Shown: positions 16,786-26,687, counted from the stretch's first letter. The stretch is DNA of 64,000 nt from Polaribacter sp. Hel1_85 (GCF_000766795.1 NZ_JPDS01000001.1:1121001-1185000), one strand, 5' to 3'. Numbers and translations are program-made. The notes: generated from the sequence alone by a model not told the origin.

Positions 16786-17688
16786 TTAAACCCAATCTTT
16801 TGGGCTAGCTAATATTTTTAACAACCTATCTTCCTCAGAATTTTCTTTAGGTTGATGATTATACTTCCATTGCACTATTGGTGGTAGACTCATCAAAATA
16901 CTTTCTATTCTTCCGTTTGTTTTTAAACCAAATAATGTTCCTCTATCATGTACTAAATTAAATTCTACATAACGCCCTCTTCTAATTTCTTGCCAATCTT
17001 TATGTTCTTTTAAAAATGAACTATTTTTTCGTTTATTAACAATTGGAATATAGCTTTCTAAAAAACTACTTCCAATTTCCGTCACAAAATTAAATCGTTC
17101 TTTTATTGTATACTCATCTGTTTCTTTTAAGTAATCAAAGAACAAACCTCCAATTCCTCGAGCTTCTTCTCTGTGAGTATTCCAGAAATACTCATCACAT
17201 ACTTTTTTAAACTTTGGATAAAATTCTGGATTATGTTTGTCGCATGCAGATTTACAAACCGAATGAAAATGAGTTGCATCTTCATCAAACAAATAATAAG
17301 GTGTTAAATCTTGCCCTCCACCAAACCATTGTGTAACAATATTACCAGTGTCATCATACATTTCAAAATAACGCCAATTAGCGTGTACTGTTGGCACAAA
17401 AGGATTTATAGGATGTAAAACCAAACTTAATCCACAAGCAAAGAAATTCCCTTCTTTAACTTTAAACTGTTTTCTTAAAACTTCTGGTAATTCTCCATGA
17501 ACAGCAGAAATATTTACACCTCCTTTTTCAAAAACATTTCCGTTTTCAATTACACGAGTTCTTCCTCCTCCACCTTCTTTTCTTCTCCAAAGATCTTCCT
17601 CAAATTTTGCAAGTCCATCAACTTCTTCTAATTTAGAAGTAATAGTATCTTGTAAATTTTCGATGTATTTATAAAACTGCTCTTTCAT
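16786..17688 (-). CDS. hemF: Oxygen-dependent coproporphyrinogen III oxidase
   Basis: Cytosolic enzyme that uses O2 to decarboxylate two propionates of coproporphyrinogen III, giving protoporphyrinogen IX. The 300-residue length is normal. Family segments seen include 'GGGGRTRVIENGNVFEKGGVN' near the N-terminus, 'PFVPTVHANWRYFE', 'WFGGGQDLTPYYLF', 'EEARGIGGLFFDYL' and 'RRGRYVEFNLVHDRGTLFGL'. It is the last gene of the heme cluster and its start overlaps the end of the EI24-domain gene by 20 bases, so the two are translationally linked. It implies aerobic heme synthesis. Confidence 0.98.
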   Translation of the reverse strand: MKEQFYKYIENLQDTITSKLEEVDGLAKFEEDLWRRKEGGGGRTRVIENGNVFEKGGVNISAVHGELPEVLRKQFKVKEGNFFACGLSLVLHPINPFVPTVHANWRYFEMYDDTGNIVTQWFGGGQDLTPYYLFDEDATHFHSVCKSACDKHNPEFYPKFKKVCDEYFWNTHREEARGIGGLFFDYLKETDEYTIKERFNFVTEIGSSFLESYIPIVNKRKNSSFLKEHKDWQEIRRGRYVEFNLVHDRGTLFGLKTNGRIESILMSLPPIVQWKYNHQPKENSEEDRLLKILASPKDWV

Positions 17689-18424
17689 TTTCTTTATTTA
17701 ATAAATCTACTGTTTTTACTGATGCTGCTGTTACAGATAATGGTAAAACAATAATAATTCCTAAAACCGGAATTAATAAACACAACATAAAAACAATTCC
17801 ATTTCCTATTGAAATTCCTTTATTTTTACCAACAAAATTGATACTTTCTTTATAATTATATTGTCTTTCTAAAGTATAATCCATATTACCAAAACCTGCA
17901 TAATAGGCTTGCACTAAAAACAATAATATAGTTGAAAAAATATTTACTAACGGAATAAATTTTAGTAATAATATTGGAAGACTAATTAAGATTTCTTTGG
18001 TTAAATTTCTTGTACTAATTTTAATTCCTCTCCATAATTGTTCTTGAAAAGATGTTTTTCTATGTTGATGTTTTAAATTACCATTAATATGGATTTCTAT
18101 CTTTTCTGAAACTGCACTCATAAATGGTGCTGATAAAGCCAAAATAATATGTTTGTATAAAATTAAACCAATTACTAAAACAAAAATTGCTCCTATAACA
18201 GAAGTGAAGGTTGTAAATGCTTGTTTACCCCAATCCCAAATCCAGATTTTTGCTAAAAATTCACCAATATTGTCTGATAATCCATAAGCTGTAAAACCTA
18301 TTACAGTAGCAGTTATTAAACTGATTATAATAGGAATTGTAAAATATTTCCATAGCTTCAATTTAGATATTAAACCAAAAGCACCTGAATAGGCTGATAT
18401 TGCAGAAAGTATGTTTTTAATCAT
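17669..18424 (-). CDS. EI24/CysZ-like integral membrane protein
   Basis: The 251-residue protein has about four hydrophobic segments (near residues 28-50, 75-98, 145-175 and 205-235) and the EI24/CysZ layout: 'SAPFMSAVSEKIE', 'QYNYKESINFVGKNKGISIGN'. CysZ transports sulfate in proteobacteria; for Bacteroidota members placed beside heme genes the substrate is not known, so I do not transfer the name. It overlaps hemF by 20 bases and lies 164 bases downstream of hemE. Confidence 0.8.
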   Translation of the reverse strand: MIKNILSAISAYSGAFGLISKLKLWKYFTIPIIISLITATVIGFTAYGLSDNIGEFLAKIWIWDWGKQAFTTFTSVIGAIFVLVIGLILYKHIILALSAPFMSAVSEKIEIHINGNLKHQHRKTSFQEQLWRGIKISTRNLTKEILISLPILLLKFIPLVNIFSTILLFLVQAYYAGFGNMDYTLERQYNYKESINFVGKNKGISIGNGIVFMLCLLIPVLGIIIVLPLSVTAASVKTVDLLNKENERAVL

Positions 18425-18483
18425 TAGCGTTGGCTTGCGTTAGCGATTGAAATGGCATCCTTTTTAATTTCTTTTAAAATCAT

Positions 18484-18510
18484 GACCTTTCGACTGCGCT
18501 CAAGGTGACA
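18484..18510. repeat. Dispersed palindromic element, single unit
   Basis: The sequence ccTTTCGACTGCGCTCAAGGtgaca is an imperfect palindrome of the type scattered through Flavobacteriaceae genomes. Related units are at 22690-22713 and 22726-22750. It lies between the EI24 gene and hemE, within the heme cluster. Confidence 0.7.
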
Positions 18511-18588
18511 AATTAAAAAGATATAATGGAAAGCACGACTTGGTCCTGAATGCCTTCAGGATAAAGTAACGCCCAAATTAGTTTTATA

Positions 18589-19617
18589 TTAGTCTGCCTT
18601 ATATTCTTTTACAGCGTCTATAAATGCTTTTGCATTTTCTAACGGGATGTTTGGTAAAATTCCATGACCAAGATTAACAATATATCGATCTTTACCAAAT
18701 TCATTAATCATTTGATGCACCATTTTTTTGATTTCTACTGGTGGAGAAAACAATCTTGTAGGGTCGAAATTACCTTGTAAAGTAATTCTTCCTCCTGATA
18801 AATAACGTGCATTTCTAGGAGAACACGTCCAATCTACACCCAATGCAGAAGCGCCAGATTTTGCCATATCTCCTAGAGCAAACCAGCAACCTTTACCAAA
18901 TGCAATTACAGGAATTTCATCTTTTAAAGCATCGATAATTTGTTGAATATATTGCCAAGAAAACTCTTGATAATCAGTTGGAGACAACATTCCCCCCCAA
19001 GAATCAAAAACCTGAACGGCATTTACACCTGCAGCAACTTTTGCTTTTAAATATGCAATTGTTGTATCAGTAATTTTTTGTAATAATGAATGTGCAACAA
19101 CTGGGTTTGTAAAACACAATTCTTTTGCTTTGTCAAAGTTTTTAGAACCTTGCCCTTGTACACAATAACAAAGAATTGTCCAAGGTGAACCCGCAAAACC
19201 AATTAACGGAACCTCATCATTTAGCTTTTCTTTGGTAGCTTTAATCGCTTCCATTACATACCCTAAAGTTTCATGAATATCTGGAACAATTACGCGATCT
19301 AAATCTTTTTGAGTACGAATAGGATTTGGTAAATAAGGTCCAAAATCTGGTTTCATTTGTACCTCAATATTCATTGCTTGTGGAATTACCAAAATATCTG
19401 AAAACAAAATTGCAGCATCCATTCCATATCTTCTGATAGGTTGTACTGTAATTTCTGATGCTAATTCTGGTGTTTGACAACGTGTAAAGAAATCGTATTT
19501 CTTTTTGATTTCTTGAAATTCTGGCAAATATCTTCCTGCTTGACGCATCATCCAAACTGGTGGCCTGTCTACAGTTTCTCCTTTTAATGCTCTTAAAAAT
19601 AAATCGTTTTTAATCAT
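18589..19617 (-). CDS. hemE: Uroporphyrinogen decarboxylase
   Basis: Removes the four acetate carboxyls of uroporphyrinogen III, giving coproporphyrinogen III, in the cytosol. It has 342 residues, the usual length. '[20 protein letters not shown]' is the N-terminal signature and contains the substrate-binding Arg; '[19 protein letters not shown]' and '[13 protein letters not shown]' are also diagnostic. The C-terminus '[21 protein letters not shown]' is intact. It is five bases downstream of the PrcB-like lipoprotein gene, in one operon. Confidence 0.98.
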   Translation of the reverse strand: MIKNDLFLRALKGETVDRPPVWMMRQAGRYLPEFQEIKKKYDFFTRCQTPELASEITVQPIRRYGMDAAILFSDILVIPQAMNIEVQMKPDFGPYLPNPIRTQKDLDRVIVPDIHETLGYVMEAIKATKEKLNDEVPLIGFAGSPWTILCYCVQGQGSKNFDKAKELCFTNPVVAHSLLQKITDTTIAYLKAKVAAGVNAVQVFDSWGGMLSPTDYQEFSWQYIQQIIDALKDEIPVIAFGKGCWFALGDMAKSGASALGVDWTCSPRNARYLSGGRITLQGNFDPTRLFSPPVEIKKMVHQMINEFGKDRYIVNLGHGILPNIPLENAKAFIDAVKEYKAD

Positions 19618-19622
19618 AATCT

Positions 19623-20069
19623 TTATAACTCAATAAATTTTATTTCCTTCTTTGTCTTGTTAATTTTTACAATATGATAAGGTTGTATTATTGCAGTAGT
19701 TACCATATCCATTGGTTTTGGGCCTTTCGATTTTATTTTAATTAAACAAATATCACCTTCTTTTACAACCTCAACAATTTCAATTGAAAACCCTCCTGTA
19801 TTTCTAACTTCATCAACTGCTACAACAACCATTTCTTTTGAAAAATCAATAGCATTTTCAAACGTTTCAGAGACTTTATTTATAGTATCAATTTTAGATA
19901 AAAAAGATTTCCATTCTACTTTAGAAGAAATAACAAGATTCTCTTTTTTAAATCCTTCTGCTCCATTACCAAATAAATTTCCTTTTGAAAGAGAAGTAAA
20001 ACCTCCTTCTTCATTTTTAGGACAACCAACTAATAATAGACTAAAAATAATTGTTATAATTGTTTTCAT
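19623..20069 (-). CDS. PrcB-like lipoprotein
   Basis: The 148-residue protein has a lipoprotein signal with lipobox LLLVGC (Cys16). The body, with '[13 protein letters not shown]', '[25 protein letters not shown]' split over two strands and a C-terminal '[16 protein letters not shown]', matches the PrcB domain named from the Treponema protease complex. It is placed tightly between hemL (3 bases) and hemE (5 bases), so it is co-transcribed. A role in heme metabolism is not established; the position may simply reflect operon insertion. Confidence 0.75.
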   Translation of the reverse strand: MKTIITIIFSLLLVGCPKNEEGGFTSLSKGNLFGNGAEGFKKENLVISSKVEWKSFLSKIDTINKVSETFENAIDFSKEMVVVAVDEVRNTGGFSIEIVEVVKEGDICLIKIKSKGPKPMDMVTTAIIQPYHIVKINKTKKEIKFIEL

Positions 20070-20072
20070 AAT

Positions 20073-21362
20073 TTACATTTTAGAAACTGCCAACATACCT
20101 TTATCAATTGCTTCTGCTATTTTTTTAAGATCCTTTTCTGTTAAAGCTGATGATAAAAACCAAGCTTCGAACTGACTTGGAGGTAAGAAAACTCCGTTTT
20201 TAATCATTTCCCAAAAGAAAACTGCAAACTTATCTGTATCAGACAATTGCGCTTCTACAAAGTTGGTTACTTCACTATTTACAAAGAAAGGATTTAACAT
20301 TGATCCAAACCTGTTTACAGTTAAGGCTACGTTATATTTTTTAGCAGTTTCTAATAAAATAACTTCTAAAATACTACCTATTTCTTCAAACTTATTATAA
20401 GGATTTTGCTTTTTTAATTCTGTTAAAGTAGCAATTCCTCCTGCCATTGCAATTGGATTTCCACTTAAAGTACCTGCTTGATACATGCCTCCTAAAGGAG
20501 CAACTTCTTGCATAATTTCTTCTCTTGCTCCATAAGCTCCTACAGGAAAACCTCCTCCAATAACTTTACCCAAACAAGTAATATCTGCTTCTACACCTAA
20601 TAATTCTTGAGCTCCACCAAATTTAGAACGGAAACCAGTCATTACTTCATCAGCAATTAACAATGCTCTTTTTGTTTCTAAATACGCTTTTAATTCTACT
20701 AAAAAATTATTTTCAGGAATTACAACCCCCATATTACCAGCAATTGGCTCAATAATTACTCCTGCAATATTATCATCTTCTTCAAAATGTTTTTTTACAC
20801 TTTCTAGATCATTATAATTCGCAATTAACGTGTTTTTTACGGCTCCTTCTGGCACTCCTTTAGAACCTGGTAAACTTAATGTTGCTAAACCAGAACCTGC
20901 TGCAACTAATAATGCATCTTGATGCCCATGATAACAACCTGCAAATTTTATAATTTTATCTTTTCCTGTAAAAGCTCTTGCTAAACGAATTCCGCTTAAA
21001 ACAGCTTCTGTACCTGAGTTTACAAAACGGATTTTATCCATTCCTGGAAAAGCATCACAAACTATTTTGGCTAATTTTATTTCGTTTTCTGTTGATGCTC
21101 CAAAAGAATAGCCATTTTTTAATGCTTTTTCAACTGCTTTTTGAACTTTTTTATGACGATGACCTAAAATCATTGGTCCATAAGAAAGTACTAAATCTAC
21201 ATATTTGTTTCCATCAACATCTGTAATTTTTGTCCCTTTTGCTTTTTTTATAAATAACGGATTTCCACCAACTGATGAAAATGCTCTTACAGGAGAATTT
21301 ACTGCTCCAACAAGGTTTTTTAATCCTTTTTTATATAATTTTTCTGATTTTTTGAATTTCAT
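20073..21362 (-). CDS. hemL: Glutamate-1-semialdehyde 2,1-aminomutase
   Basis: PLP enzyme that converts glutamate-1-semialdehyde to 5-aminolevulinate, the second step of the C5 heme route. The 429 residues contain 'GGVNSPVRAF'-type N-terminus (LVGAVNSPVRAFSSVGG), 'NSGTEAVLSGIRLARAFTGK', the PLP region 'LIADEVMTGFR' and the Schiff-base lysine in 'CLGKVIGGGFPVGAYG'. The C-terminus is complete. It is six bases downstream of the zinc-ribbon membrane gene, as part of the hem operon. Confidence 0.98.
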   Translation of the reverse strand: MKFKKSEKLYKKGLKNLVGAVNSPVRAFSSVGGNPLFIKKAKGTKITDVDGNKYVDLVLSYGPMILGHRHKKVQKAVEKALKNGYSFGASTENEIKLAKIVCDAFPGMDKIRFVNSGTEAVLSGIRLARAFTGKDKIIKFAGCYHGHQDALLVAAGSGLATLSLPGSKGVPEGAVKNTLIANYNDLESVKKHFEEDDNIAGVIIEPIAGNMGVVIPENNFLVELKAYLETKRALLIADEVMTGFRSKFGGAQELLGVEADITCLGKVIGGGFPVGAYGAREEIMQEVAPLGGMYQAGTLSGNPIAMAGGIATLTELKKQNPYNKFEEIGSILEVILLETAKKYNVALTVNRFGSMLNPFFVNSEVTNFVEAQLSDTDKFAVFFWEMIKNGVFLPPSQFEAWFLSSALTEKDLKKIAEAIDKGMLAVSKM

Positions 21363-21368
21363 ATCTAT

Positions 21369-21707
21369 TTATTTTCTTCTTATCATATAAGAATTAAACG
21401 ACTTTATTGATTTCATTTCTACTTGCCAAAACAGTAAAGGAATTACTCCACTTAAAATCCCTACTGCTCCATAGAAAAAATATAAAATTAATGCAGATAC
21501 TACACCTAAAATTAAACCTATTAAAATATGCTTTTTATTTGGCTCTGCACTAACATCATTTACATGAACTTTTTCAATGTTTCCACATTTATTACAATTA
21601 AAAGTAAATTCAGAACCTATTTCCATTTGTAAATCTGGTCTTGTAATAGCATCAGATTTAATGCTATTGCTTTTTTTACAAGAACGACAAACAGTGTAAA
21701 GGTTCAT
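21369..21707 (-). CDS. Small zinc-ribbon membrane protein
   Basis: The 112-residue protein has two CxxC pairs (CRSC at residues 8-11 and CNKC at about 38-41), forming a probable zinc ribbon on the cytoplasmic side, followed by two hydrophobic segments (about 62-80 and 84-98). No family is recognised. It is one base downstream of hemB and six upstream of hemL, so it belongs to the heme transcription unit. Its role there is unknown. Confidence 0.75.
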   Translation of the reverse strand: MNLYTVCRSCKKSNSIKSDAITRPDLQMEIGSEFTFNCNKCGNIEKVHVNDVSAEPNKKHILIGLILGVVSALILYFFYGAVGILSGVIPLLFWQVEMKSIKSFNSYMIRRK

Positions 21708-21708
21708 T

Positions 21709-22674
21709 TTATTTATTTTTTAACAATCTAGCAGCTTCTTTAGCAAAATACGTAATAATAATATCTGCTCCTGCTCTTTTCATAGAAAGTAAACTTTCCA
21801 TCATTACTCTTTCACCATCAATCCAACCTTTTTCTGCTGCAGCTTTTACCATTGCATATTCTCCACTTACATTGTAACATGCAATTGGACGATCAAAATT
21901 ATTTTTTAAATCTCTAATGATATCTAAATAAGATAAAGCTGGTTTTACCATTAAAATATCTGCTCCTTCTTGGTCATCAAAAGTTGCTTCACGCATTCCT
22001 TCATCTCTATTTGAGGGATCCATTTGATACGTTCTTCTATCTCCAAAAGTGGGTGCAGAATCTGCTGCATCTCTAAAAGGTCCGTAAAAAGCAGATGCAT
22101 ATTTTACAGAATACGCCATAATTGGCAAATTAACAAAACCTGTATTATCTAAAGATTGACGAATCATGTCAATTGTTCCATCCATCATTCCTGAAGGTGC
22201 AACCATATCAACTCCTGCTTTTGCATGAGAAATAACTTGTTTTGCAAGATTTACTAAAGTTGCATCATTATCAACATCATTTTCATGAATAATTCCACAA
22301 TGTCCATGAGAAGTATATTCGCAAAAACAAACATCTGTAATTACATATAAACTCGGGTAATTCTTTTTGATAAAACGAATTGCTTTTTGCATAATTCCAT
22401 TATCATTCCACGTTTCTGTTCCTTCTTCATCTTTGTGAGTCGGAATTCCAAATAATAATACTGCAGGAATATCCAATTCAACAACTTCATCTAATTCTTT
22501 AGAAATTCTATCCAAAGAAAAACGTTTAATTCCTGGCATTGAAACAATTTCTGTTTCAATATTTTCTCCTTCTTCTATAAAAAGTGGGTACACAAAATCA
22601 TCTACAGAAAGTCTAGCCTCTTTAACTAATCTTCTAATTCCTTCATGTTTTCTAAGTCTTCTTGTACGAAACAT
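21709..22674 (-). CDS. hemB: Delta-aminolevulinic acid dehydratase (porphobilinogen synthase)
   Basis: Condenses two 5-aminolevulinate molecules to porphobilinogen. The 321 residues carry the signature '[20 protein letters not shown]' at the N-terminus, the metal-binding segment '[15 protein letters not shown]' (three cysteines, so probably zinc-dependent), and the two Schiff-base lysines in '[16 protein letters not shown]' and '[12 protein letters not shown]'. It is 79 bases downstream of the hemC-hemD fusion gene; a palindromic repeat pair lies in that gap. Confidence 0.98.
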   Translation of the reverse strand: MFRTRRLRKHEGIRRLVKEARLSVDDFVYPLFIEEGENIETEIVSMPGIKRFSLDRISKELDEVVELDIPAVLLFGIPTHKDEEGTETWNDNGIMQKAIRFIKKNYPSLYVITDVCFCEYTSHGHCGIIHENDVDNDATLVNLAKQVISHAKAGVDMVAPSGMMDGTIDMIRQSLDNTGFVNLPIMAYSVKYASAFYGPFRDAADSAPTFGDRRTYQMDPSNRDEGMREATFDDQEGADILMVKPALSYLDIIRDLKNNFDRPIACYNVSGEYAMVKAAAEKGWIDGERVMMESLLSMKRAGADIIITYFAKEAARLLKNK

Positions 22675-22689
22675 AAATTTTATACTTCT

Positions 22690-22750
22690 GTCTGGTCGAG
22701 CGCAGTCGAGACCTAATTTTTAAAACCTCTCGACTGCGCTCGAGGAGACA
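22690..22750. repeat. Pair of inverted palindromic elements between hemCD and hemB
   Basis: Two oppositely oriented units, tctGGTCGAGCGCAGTCGAGACC and ACCTCTCGACTGCGCTCGAGGagaca, are separated by about 12 bases and could fold into one long hairpin. They belong to the same family as the unit at 18484. A structure here could modulate read-through or mRNA decay within the hem operon. Confidence 0.8.
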
Positions 22751-22753
22751 TTT

Positions 22754-24349
22754 TTACTCTTTTGAAAAATAACTATTTACCAATTCTAAAACACTGTCTA
22801 CACTTGGCATATTTGCTACTTCTACTTTATCAAAATGTTTTCTTGCAACTTTTGCGGTAGTTTCTCCAATACAAAAAGCAACTTTATCAGTTCCGTTTTC
22901 TTTTAAATAACTTTCAATTCCTGAAGGACTGTAAAATAAAACTCCAGTAACTTCGTCAGAAATTTTTTCTGGACTCAACATCGTTTTATAAGCTTCTACT
23001 TCATTTACAACAACATCATAAGCTTTTAAAAATGCAGGTAAAACATCTAATCGTACATCACTACAGAAATAAGTTACTTCTTCAACTTTTAACTCTTTTG
23101 ATAAATAGTCTGCTAATTTTTTAGCATTTTTAGCTACATAAGCAACTTTACCTATTCTGTTTTCTATTAACTTTTTTGTTCTTCTACCAACACAAAAAAT
23201 GTTTTTAAAATTCATTTCATCTCTTGTAAAAGAATTCAACAACGCTTCTACTCCATTTTGACTTGTAATAACAACGTTTTCAATTTCATTTTTCATCACC
23301 TTTGGTGGAATTCTATTAAAACGTATTTTAATAAAATCACTATCTTTTATCCCTATTGCTGGTGATAATGTTTCTTTTTGAAGTTCTGAAAGTTTTTTGG
23401 TAGAATATATGTTTTGTAAAGGAACTTCAGCAGTTTCTTCATCTTCTGCCATTAACTCTTTTCCACCTCTATTAATTATATAATCTGCACAATCTTTAGC
23501 TAAATATCTATGACGACCAACTGGTGCTGTTTTATTAACGGTAAGTTTTTTAGAACCGTCTTTTTTTAATAAAACTCCTTTAAAGTTAATTTCTTCTGTC
23601 TTAGAATCAATATAAGCTAAAGCCCCTATTGGTGCAGTACAACCACCTTCTAGCTGGTTTAAAAACTCACGTTCTATTGTTGTACAAATTTCTGTTTCTC
23701 TATGATTTAATTGTTCACAAGCATCTAAAGAATAATCATCTTTTTCTAAAGCGGTAACCATAATTGCACCTTGTGCTGGTGCAGGAATCATCCAAGAAAG
23801 GCTAATTGTTCCTTCTGGTTTTATACCTAAACGATATAAACCTGCTGCTGCAAAAATTGCTCCATTCCAAGTCTCACTATCTTCTAATTTTTCTAAACGC
23901 GTATTTACATTTCCTCGTAAACCAACTACTTTATGTGTTGGATAACGATTTAACCACATCGCTTTTCTTCTCAAACTTCCTGTTGCAATTACACCATTTG
24001 GTTGTCCAAAAAACTCTTCTGTACCTTTTAATAATAATACATCTGAGTAATCATCACGTCTTAAAACTGCTGCTTGTTTAATTCCTTCTGGTAAAACAGT
24101 AGGTACATCTTTTAAAGAATGAACAGCAATATCAATGTCGCCATTCAACATAGCAATATCTAAATTTTTGGTAAAAACACCTGTAACTCCTAATTCATAT
24201 AAGGGTTTATCTAAAACAATATCACCTAAAGATTTTATAGGAACCAAAACTGATTCATAGCCTAATTCTGTTAATTCTTTACGCACTTTATTAGCTTGCC
24301 AAAGCGCTAATTGGCTATCGCGAGTTCCTATTCTTATTATTTTCTGCAT
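22754..24349 (-). CDS. hemC/hemD: Fused hydroxymethylbilane synthase / uroporphyrinogen III synthase
   Basis: Two successive heme enzymes in one 531-residue chain. Residues 1 to about 300 are HemC: 'RIGTRDSQLALWQANKV' at the start, 'ATGSLRRKAMWLNRYP', 'GLRGNVNTRLEKL', and the dipyrromethane-cofactor Cys237 in LEGGCTAPIGA. Residues about 325-531 are HemD: 'NVVITSQNGVEALLNSF', 'GVLFYSPSGIESYLKENG' and 'CIGETTAKVARKHFDKVEVAN'. The reading frame is continuous, with no sign of a sequencing frameshift. HemC alone makes an unstable linear tetrapyrrole, so fusion may help hand it to HemD. It is ten bases downstream of hemA. Confidence 0.97.
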   Translation of the reverse strand: MQKIIRIGTRDSQLALWQANKVRKELTELGYESVLVPIKSLGDIVLDKPLYELGVTGVFTKNLDIAMLNGDIDIAVHSLKDVPTVLPEGIKQAAVLRRDDYSDVLLLKGTEEFFGQPNGVIATGSLRRKAMWLNRYPTHKVVGLRGNVNTRLEKLEDSETWNGAIFAAAGLYRLGIKPEGTISLSWMIPAPAQGAIMVTALEKDDYSLDACEQLNHRETEICTTIEREFLNQLEGGCTAPIGALAYIDSKTEEINFKGVLLKKDGSKKLTVNKTAPVGRHRYLAKDCADYIINRGGKELMAEDEETAEVPLQNIYSTKKLSELQKETLSPAIGIKDSDFIKIRFNRIPPKVMKNEIENVVITSQNGVEALLNSFTRDEMNFKNIFCVGRRTKKLIENRIGKVAYVAKNAKKLADYLSKELKVEEVTYFCSDVRLDVLPAFLKAYDVVVNEVEAYKTMLSPEKISDEVTGVLFYSPSGIESYLKENGTDKVAFCIGETTAKVARKHFDKVEVANMPSVDSVLELVNSYFSKE

Positions 24350-24359
24350 TGAGTTTTGA

Positions 24360-25595
24360 TTAAGATTTAAAAACCTTATTAATTACTTGTAGGCTTTGTG
24401 AAACAGATGTTTCTTCATCTTTTAAATGTTTCACAAACTGTGTGGTTATCTTTTGAATAAAACGTGAAGTTAAGATTTCTGCCTGACTTTCATCAAAATC
24501 AGCAATTTTTTTCTTCTGAAAATTAATTTCGTCGTTTTTAATATTTTCTAATGACTTTTTTAAAGCGGCAATTGCAGGTGTAAACCTTCTATGATTTAAC
24601 CATTCATTAAATTCTGCTTTATGTGTATCTATAATTGCTTCTGCAAAAGGAACTTCTTTTTGACGAACAGCTAAAGTTTCATCTGTAATCTTAGAAAGTT
24701 CATCTACATTTACTAAAGATATGCCATCTATATAACTAACATCTTTTGCTACATTTTCTGGCATTGATAAATCTAAAATAAGTAATTCTTTATTTTTAGC
24801 AATATGTTCTTTTGTAATTGTTGGCTTATCTGCCCCAGTTGAAACTATTAAAACATCTGCTTTTTCAACTTCTTCAGCTAAGTTTTCTACAACTGCTTTT
24901 CTAATAGAAGCGTGCTCTTTTACAAATTCTGTTGTTTTTTCTTCTGTTCTATTAATTAAACAAACAGACTTATTTTGAGTATATTCAGCTAAGTTTTTAC
25001 AGGTATGTTTTCCCATTTTACCTAAACCAAAAACTAAAATGTTTTTAGAATTATAATCTGGTAAATTTTTGACAATATATTGAACCGCTGCATAAGAAAC
25101 AGAAGTAGTTCCTGAACTTAATCTAGTTTCGTTCTTAACTCTTTTACTTGCTTGCAATACAGAATTTATCAATCTTTCTGAATATGCATTTGTGGTATTT
25201 AAAGATTTTGCCATTTTAAAGGCCTGTCTTAATTGACCAACAATTTCATAATCTCCTAAAATCTGACTCTCTAAACCTGTACCAATTCTAAATAATTGTT
25301 GAATTGCTTCTTGGTTTTTATAAACATTAGAAACTTTTGCAAATTCTTGAATAGTTCCTTCAGAAAACTCACATAACAATTCTATTAATTGACATGGACG
25401 TTCTGAAAAACCACTGATTTCTGTTCTGTTACATGTAGACAAAATAAAGACTCCTTTAAAGCCTTTTTCTTTAGAAAGTTTCAACAAAGCAGTTTGATTC
25501 TCTTTTGATAAAGAAAATTTTCCACGTGTGTTAGCATCCGCTTTTTTGTAACTAACGCCAATATTATAAAAGTGCTCTTGCCTATCCTCTTGCAT
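24360..25595 (-). CDS. hemA: Glutamyl-tRNA reductase
   Basis: First committed step of C5 heme synthesis: NADPH-dependent reduction of glutamyl-tRNA to glutamate-1-semialdehyde. The frame is open to 25631, but the methionine at 25595 is chosen (411 residues, MQEDRQEHFYNIGVSYKKAD), because a -7 box covers 25614-25621 and family proteins begin close to the 'YNIGVSYKKAD' strand. The catalytic Cys is in 'ILSTCNRTEI'; 'LRQAFKMAK' and the NADPH region 'NILVFGLGKMGKHTCKNLAEY' follow. It is the first gene of the minus-strand heme cluster and the likely control point. Confidence 0.97.
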   Translation of the reverse strand: MQEDRQEHFYNIGVSYKKADANTRGKFSLSKENQTALLKLSKEKGFKGVFILSTCNRTEISGFSERPCQLIELLCEFSEGTIQEFAKVSNVYKNQEAIQQLFRIGTGLESQILGDYEIVGQLRQAFKMAKSLNTTNAYSERLINSVLQASKRVKNETRLSSGTTSVSYAAVQYIVKNLPDYNSKNILVFGLGKMGKHTCKNLAEYTQNKSVCLINRTEEKTTEFVKEHASIRKAVVENLAEEVEKADVLIVSTGADKPTITKEHIAKNKELLILDLSMPENVAKDVSYIDGISLVNVDELSKITDETLAVRQKEVPFAEAIIDTHKAEFNEWLNHRRFTPAIAALKKSLENIKNDEINFQKKKIADFDESQAEILTSRFIQKITTQFVKHLKDEETSVSQSLQVINKVFKS

Positions 25596-25613
25596 GTAAT
25601 TGTAAAAGTTGGT

Positions 25614-25621
25614 CAAAAATA
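25614..25621 (-). promoter_or_regulatory. -7 box TATTTTTG of the heme operon
   Basis: The plus-strand sequence CAAAAATA reads TATTTTTG on the minus strand, matching TAnnTTTG, 19 bases upstream of the chosen hemA start. No TTG is found at normal -33 spacing. Confidence 0.5.
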
Positions 25622-25694
25622 TAAACTTCATTTAGAAAAAAATGTCGCTTAAGGTTCTTTTTTTAACGTTAAATGTTTTTTAAATAAATTTTAA

Positions 25695-25724
25695 TTGAAA
25701 AAATCATGGAAAACACTACTTTTG
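25695..25724 (+). promoter_or_regulatory. Promoter of the AraC regulator (TTG-N19-TACTTTTG)
   Basis: TTG at 25695-25697 and TACTTTTG at 25717-25724 with a 19-base spacer match the full Bacteroidota sigma-A consensus. This is the best promoter in the window and lies about 75 bases upstream of the ATG at 25801. The leader is long enough for an operator. Confidence 0.75.
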
Positions 25725-25800
25725 CTTAGGAATCAAGGTTTTGAATATTTACTATATAGAATGATTCTAAATAAAAGAAATCCTAATTAAAAGAACAGAT

Positions 25801-26685
25801 ATGTTTAAAAATGTCGGAGAAAGTACTTTTGAAGAAATTATTTTAGATAAAGGCTTTTATCTATTTCATTTTCAAAATGAAAGTAAAGAAGTACAAGATT
25901 TTGAAAGAGAGATTAATAGCACATTTATACAAATTCATTTTTGCTTAAGAGGAAACTCTAAATTTTTATTTAACAATGGTTCTTATTCTTTTGATGTTTT
26001 AGACAACAGATCAATTTTACTTTACAATCCACAAAGGGTTTTACCGATTCATTTAGAAATTCAACCAAAAACAACATTAGTTTCATTATTAATTTCTATT
26101 GAAAAATTTCACTCATTATTTTCTAAAGAATCTGGTTACATTCCTTTTTTAAGTGATGAAAATAGTAATAAAAAATACTATGATGATACAGAGATAAAAC
26201 CTACTGTTTCTATTGTTTTACAACAAATTATCAACTCTAACATCAATAGTTCTATAAGAGACCTATATATAAAAGGAAAAGTATATGAATTATTAAGTCT
26301 TCATTTTCAACCAGAAGAAAGTACAGAAGGTGAATATTGTCCTTTTTTAGTAGATGAACAAAATGTGCTAAAAATTAGAAAAGCTAAAGAAATTATTATT
26401 TCTAGAATGGCAGAACCACCAACTTTACAAGAACTATCTAAAGAAATTGGATTGAGCTTAAAAAAATTGAAAGAGGGTTTTAAGCAAATTTACGGAGATA
26501 CAGTTTATAGTTTTTTGTTCGATTATAAAATGGAACACGCAAGAAGATTATTAGAAAGCAATCAATTTAACGTAAATGAAGTTGGTGTAAAAGTTGGTTA
26601 CAGTACTTCTAGTCATTTTATTGCTGCTTTTAAAAAGAAATTTGGAACAACTCCAAAAAAATATGTAATGAGTTTAAAAAGTTAG
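25801..26685 (+). CDS. AraC-family transcriptional regulator, divergent from the heme operon
   Basis: The 294-residue protein has an N-terminal cupin-like sensing region (about 1-180, including 'IQIHFCLRGNSKFLFNNG') and a C-terminal AraC double helix-turn-helix (about 195-294). The second HTH is clear in 'VNEVGVKVGYSTSSHFIAAFKKKFGTTPKKY'-type sequence, read here as separate stretches. It lies divergent to hemA with a 205-base shared control region, and upstream of the methyltransferase gene and hemH. A role in controlling heme synthesis or iron is likely from position but not shown by sequence. Confidence 0.9.
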   Translation: MFKNVGESTFEEIILDKGFYLFHFQNESKEVQDFEREINSTFIQIHFCLRGNSKFLFNNGSYSFDVLDNRSILLYNPQRVLPIHLEIQPKTTLVSLLISIEKFHSLFSKESGYIPFLSDENSNKKYYDDTEIKPTVSIVLQQIINSNINSSIRDLYIKGKVYELLSLHFQPEESTEGEYCPFLVDEQNVLKIRKAKEIIISRMAEPPTLQELSKEIGLSLKKLKEGFKQIYGDTVYSFLFDYKMEHARRLLESNQFNVNEVGVKVGYSTSSHFIAAFKKKFGTTPKKYVMSLKS

Positions 26686-26687
26686 AT

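Noticed and set aside
20978..21226. Plus-strand frames inside hemL and hemCD
   Set aside because: They are Leu-rich shadows of conserved genes.
24360..25631. Longer hemA start at 25631
   Set aside because: It would place the start upstream of the -7 box at 25614-25621, and the added residues are not family-like.
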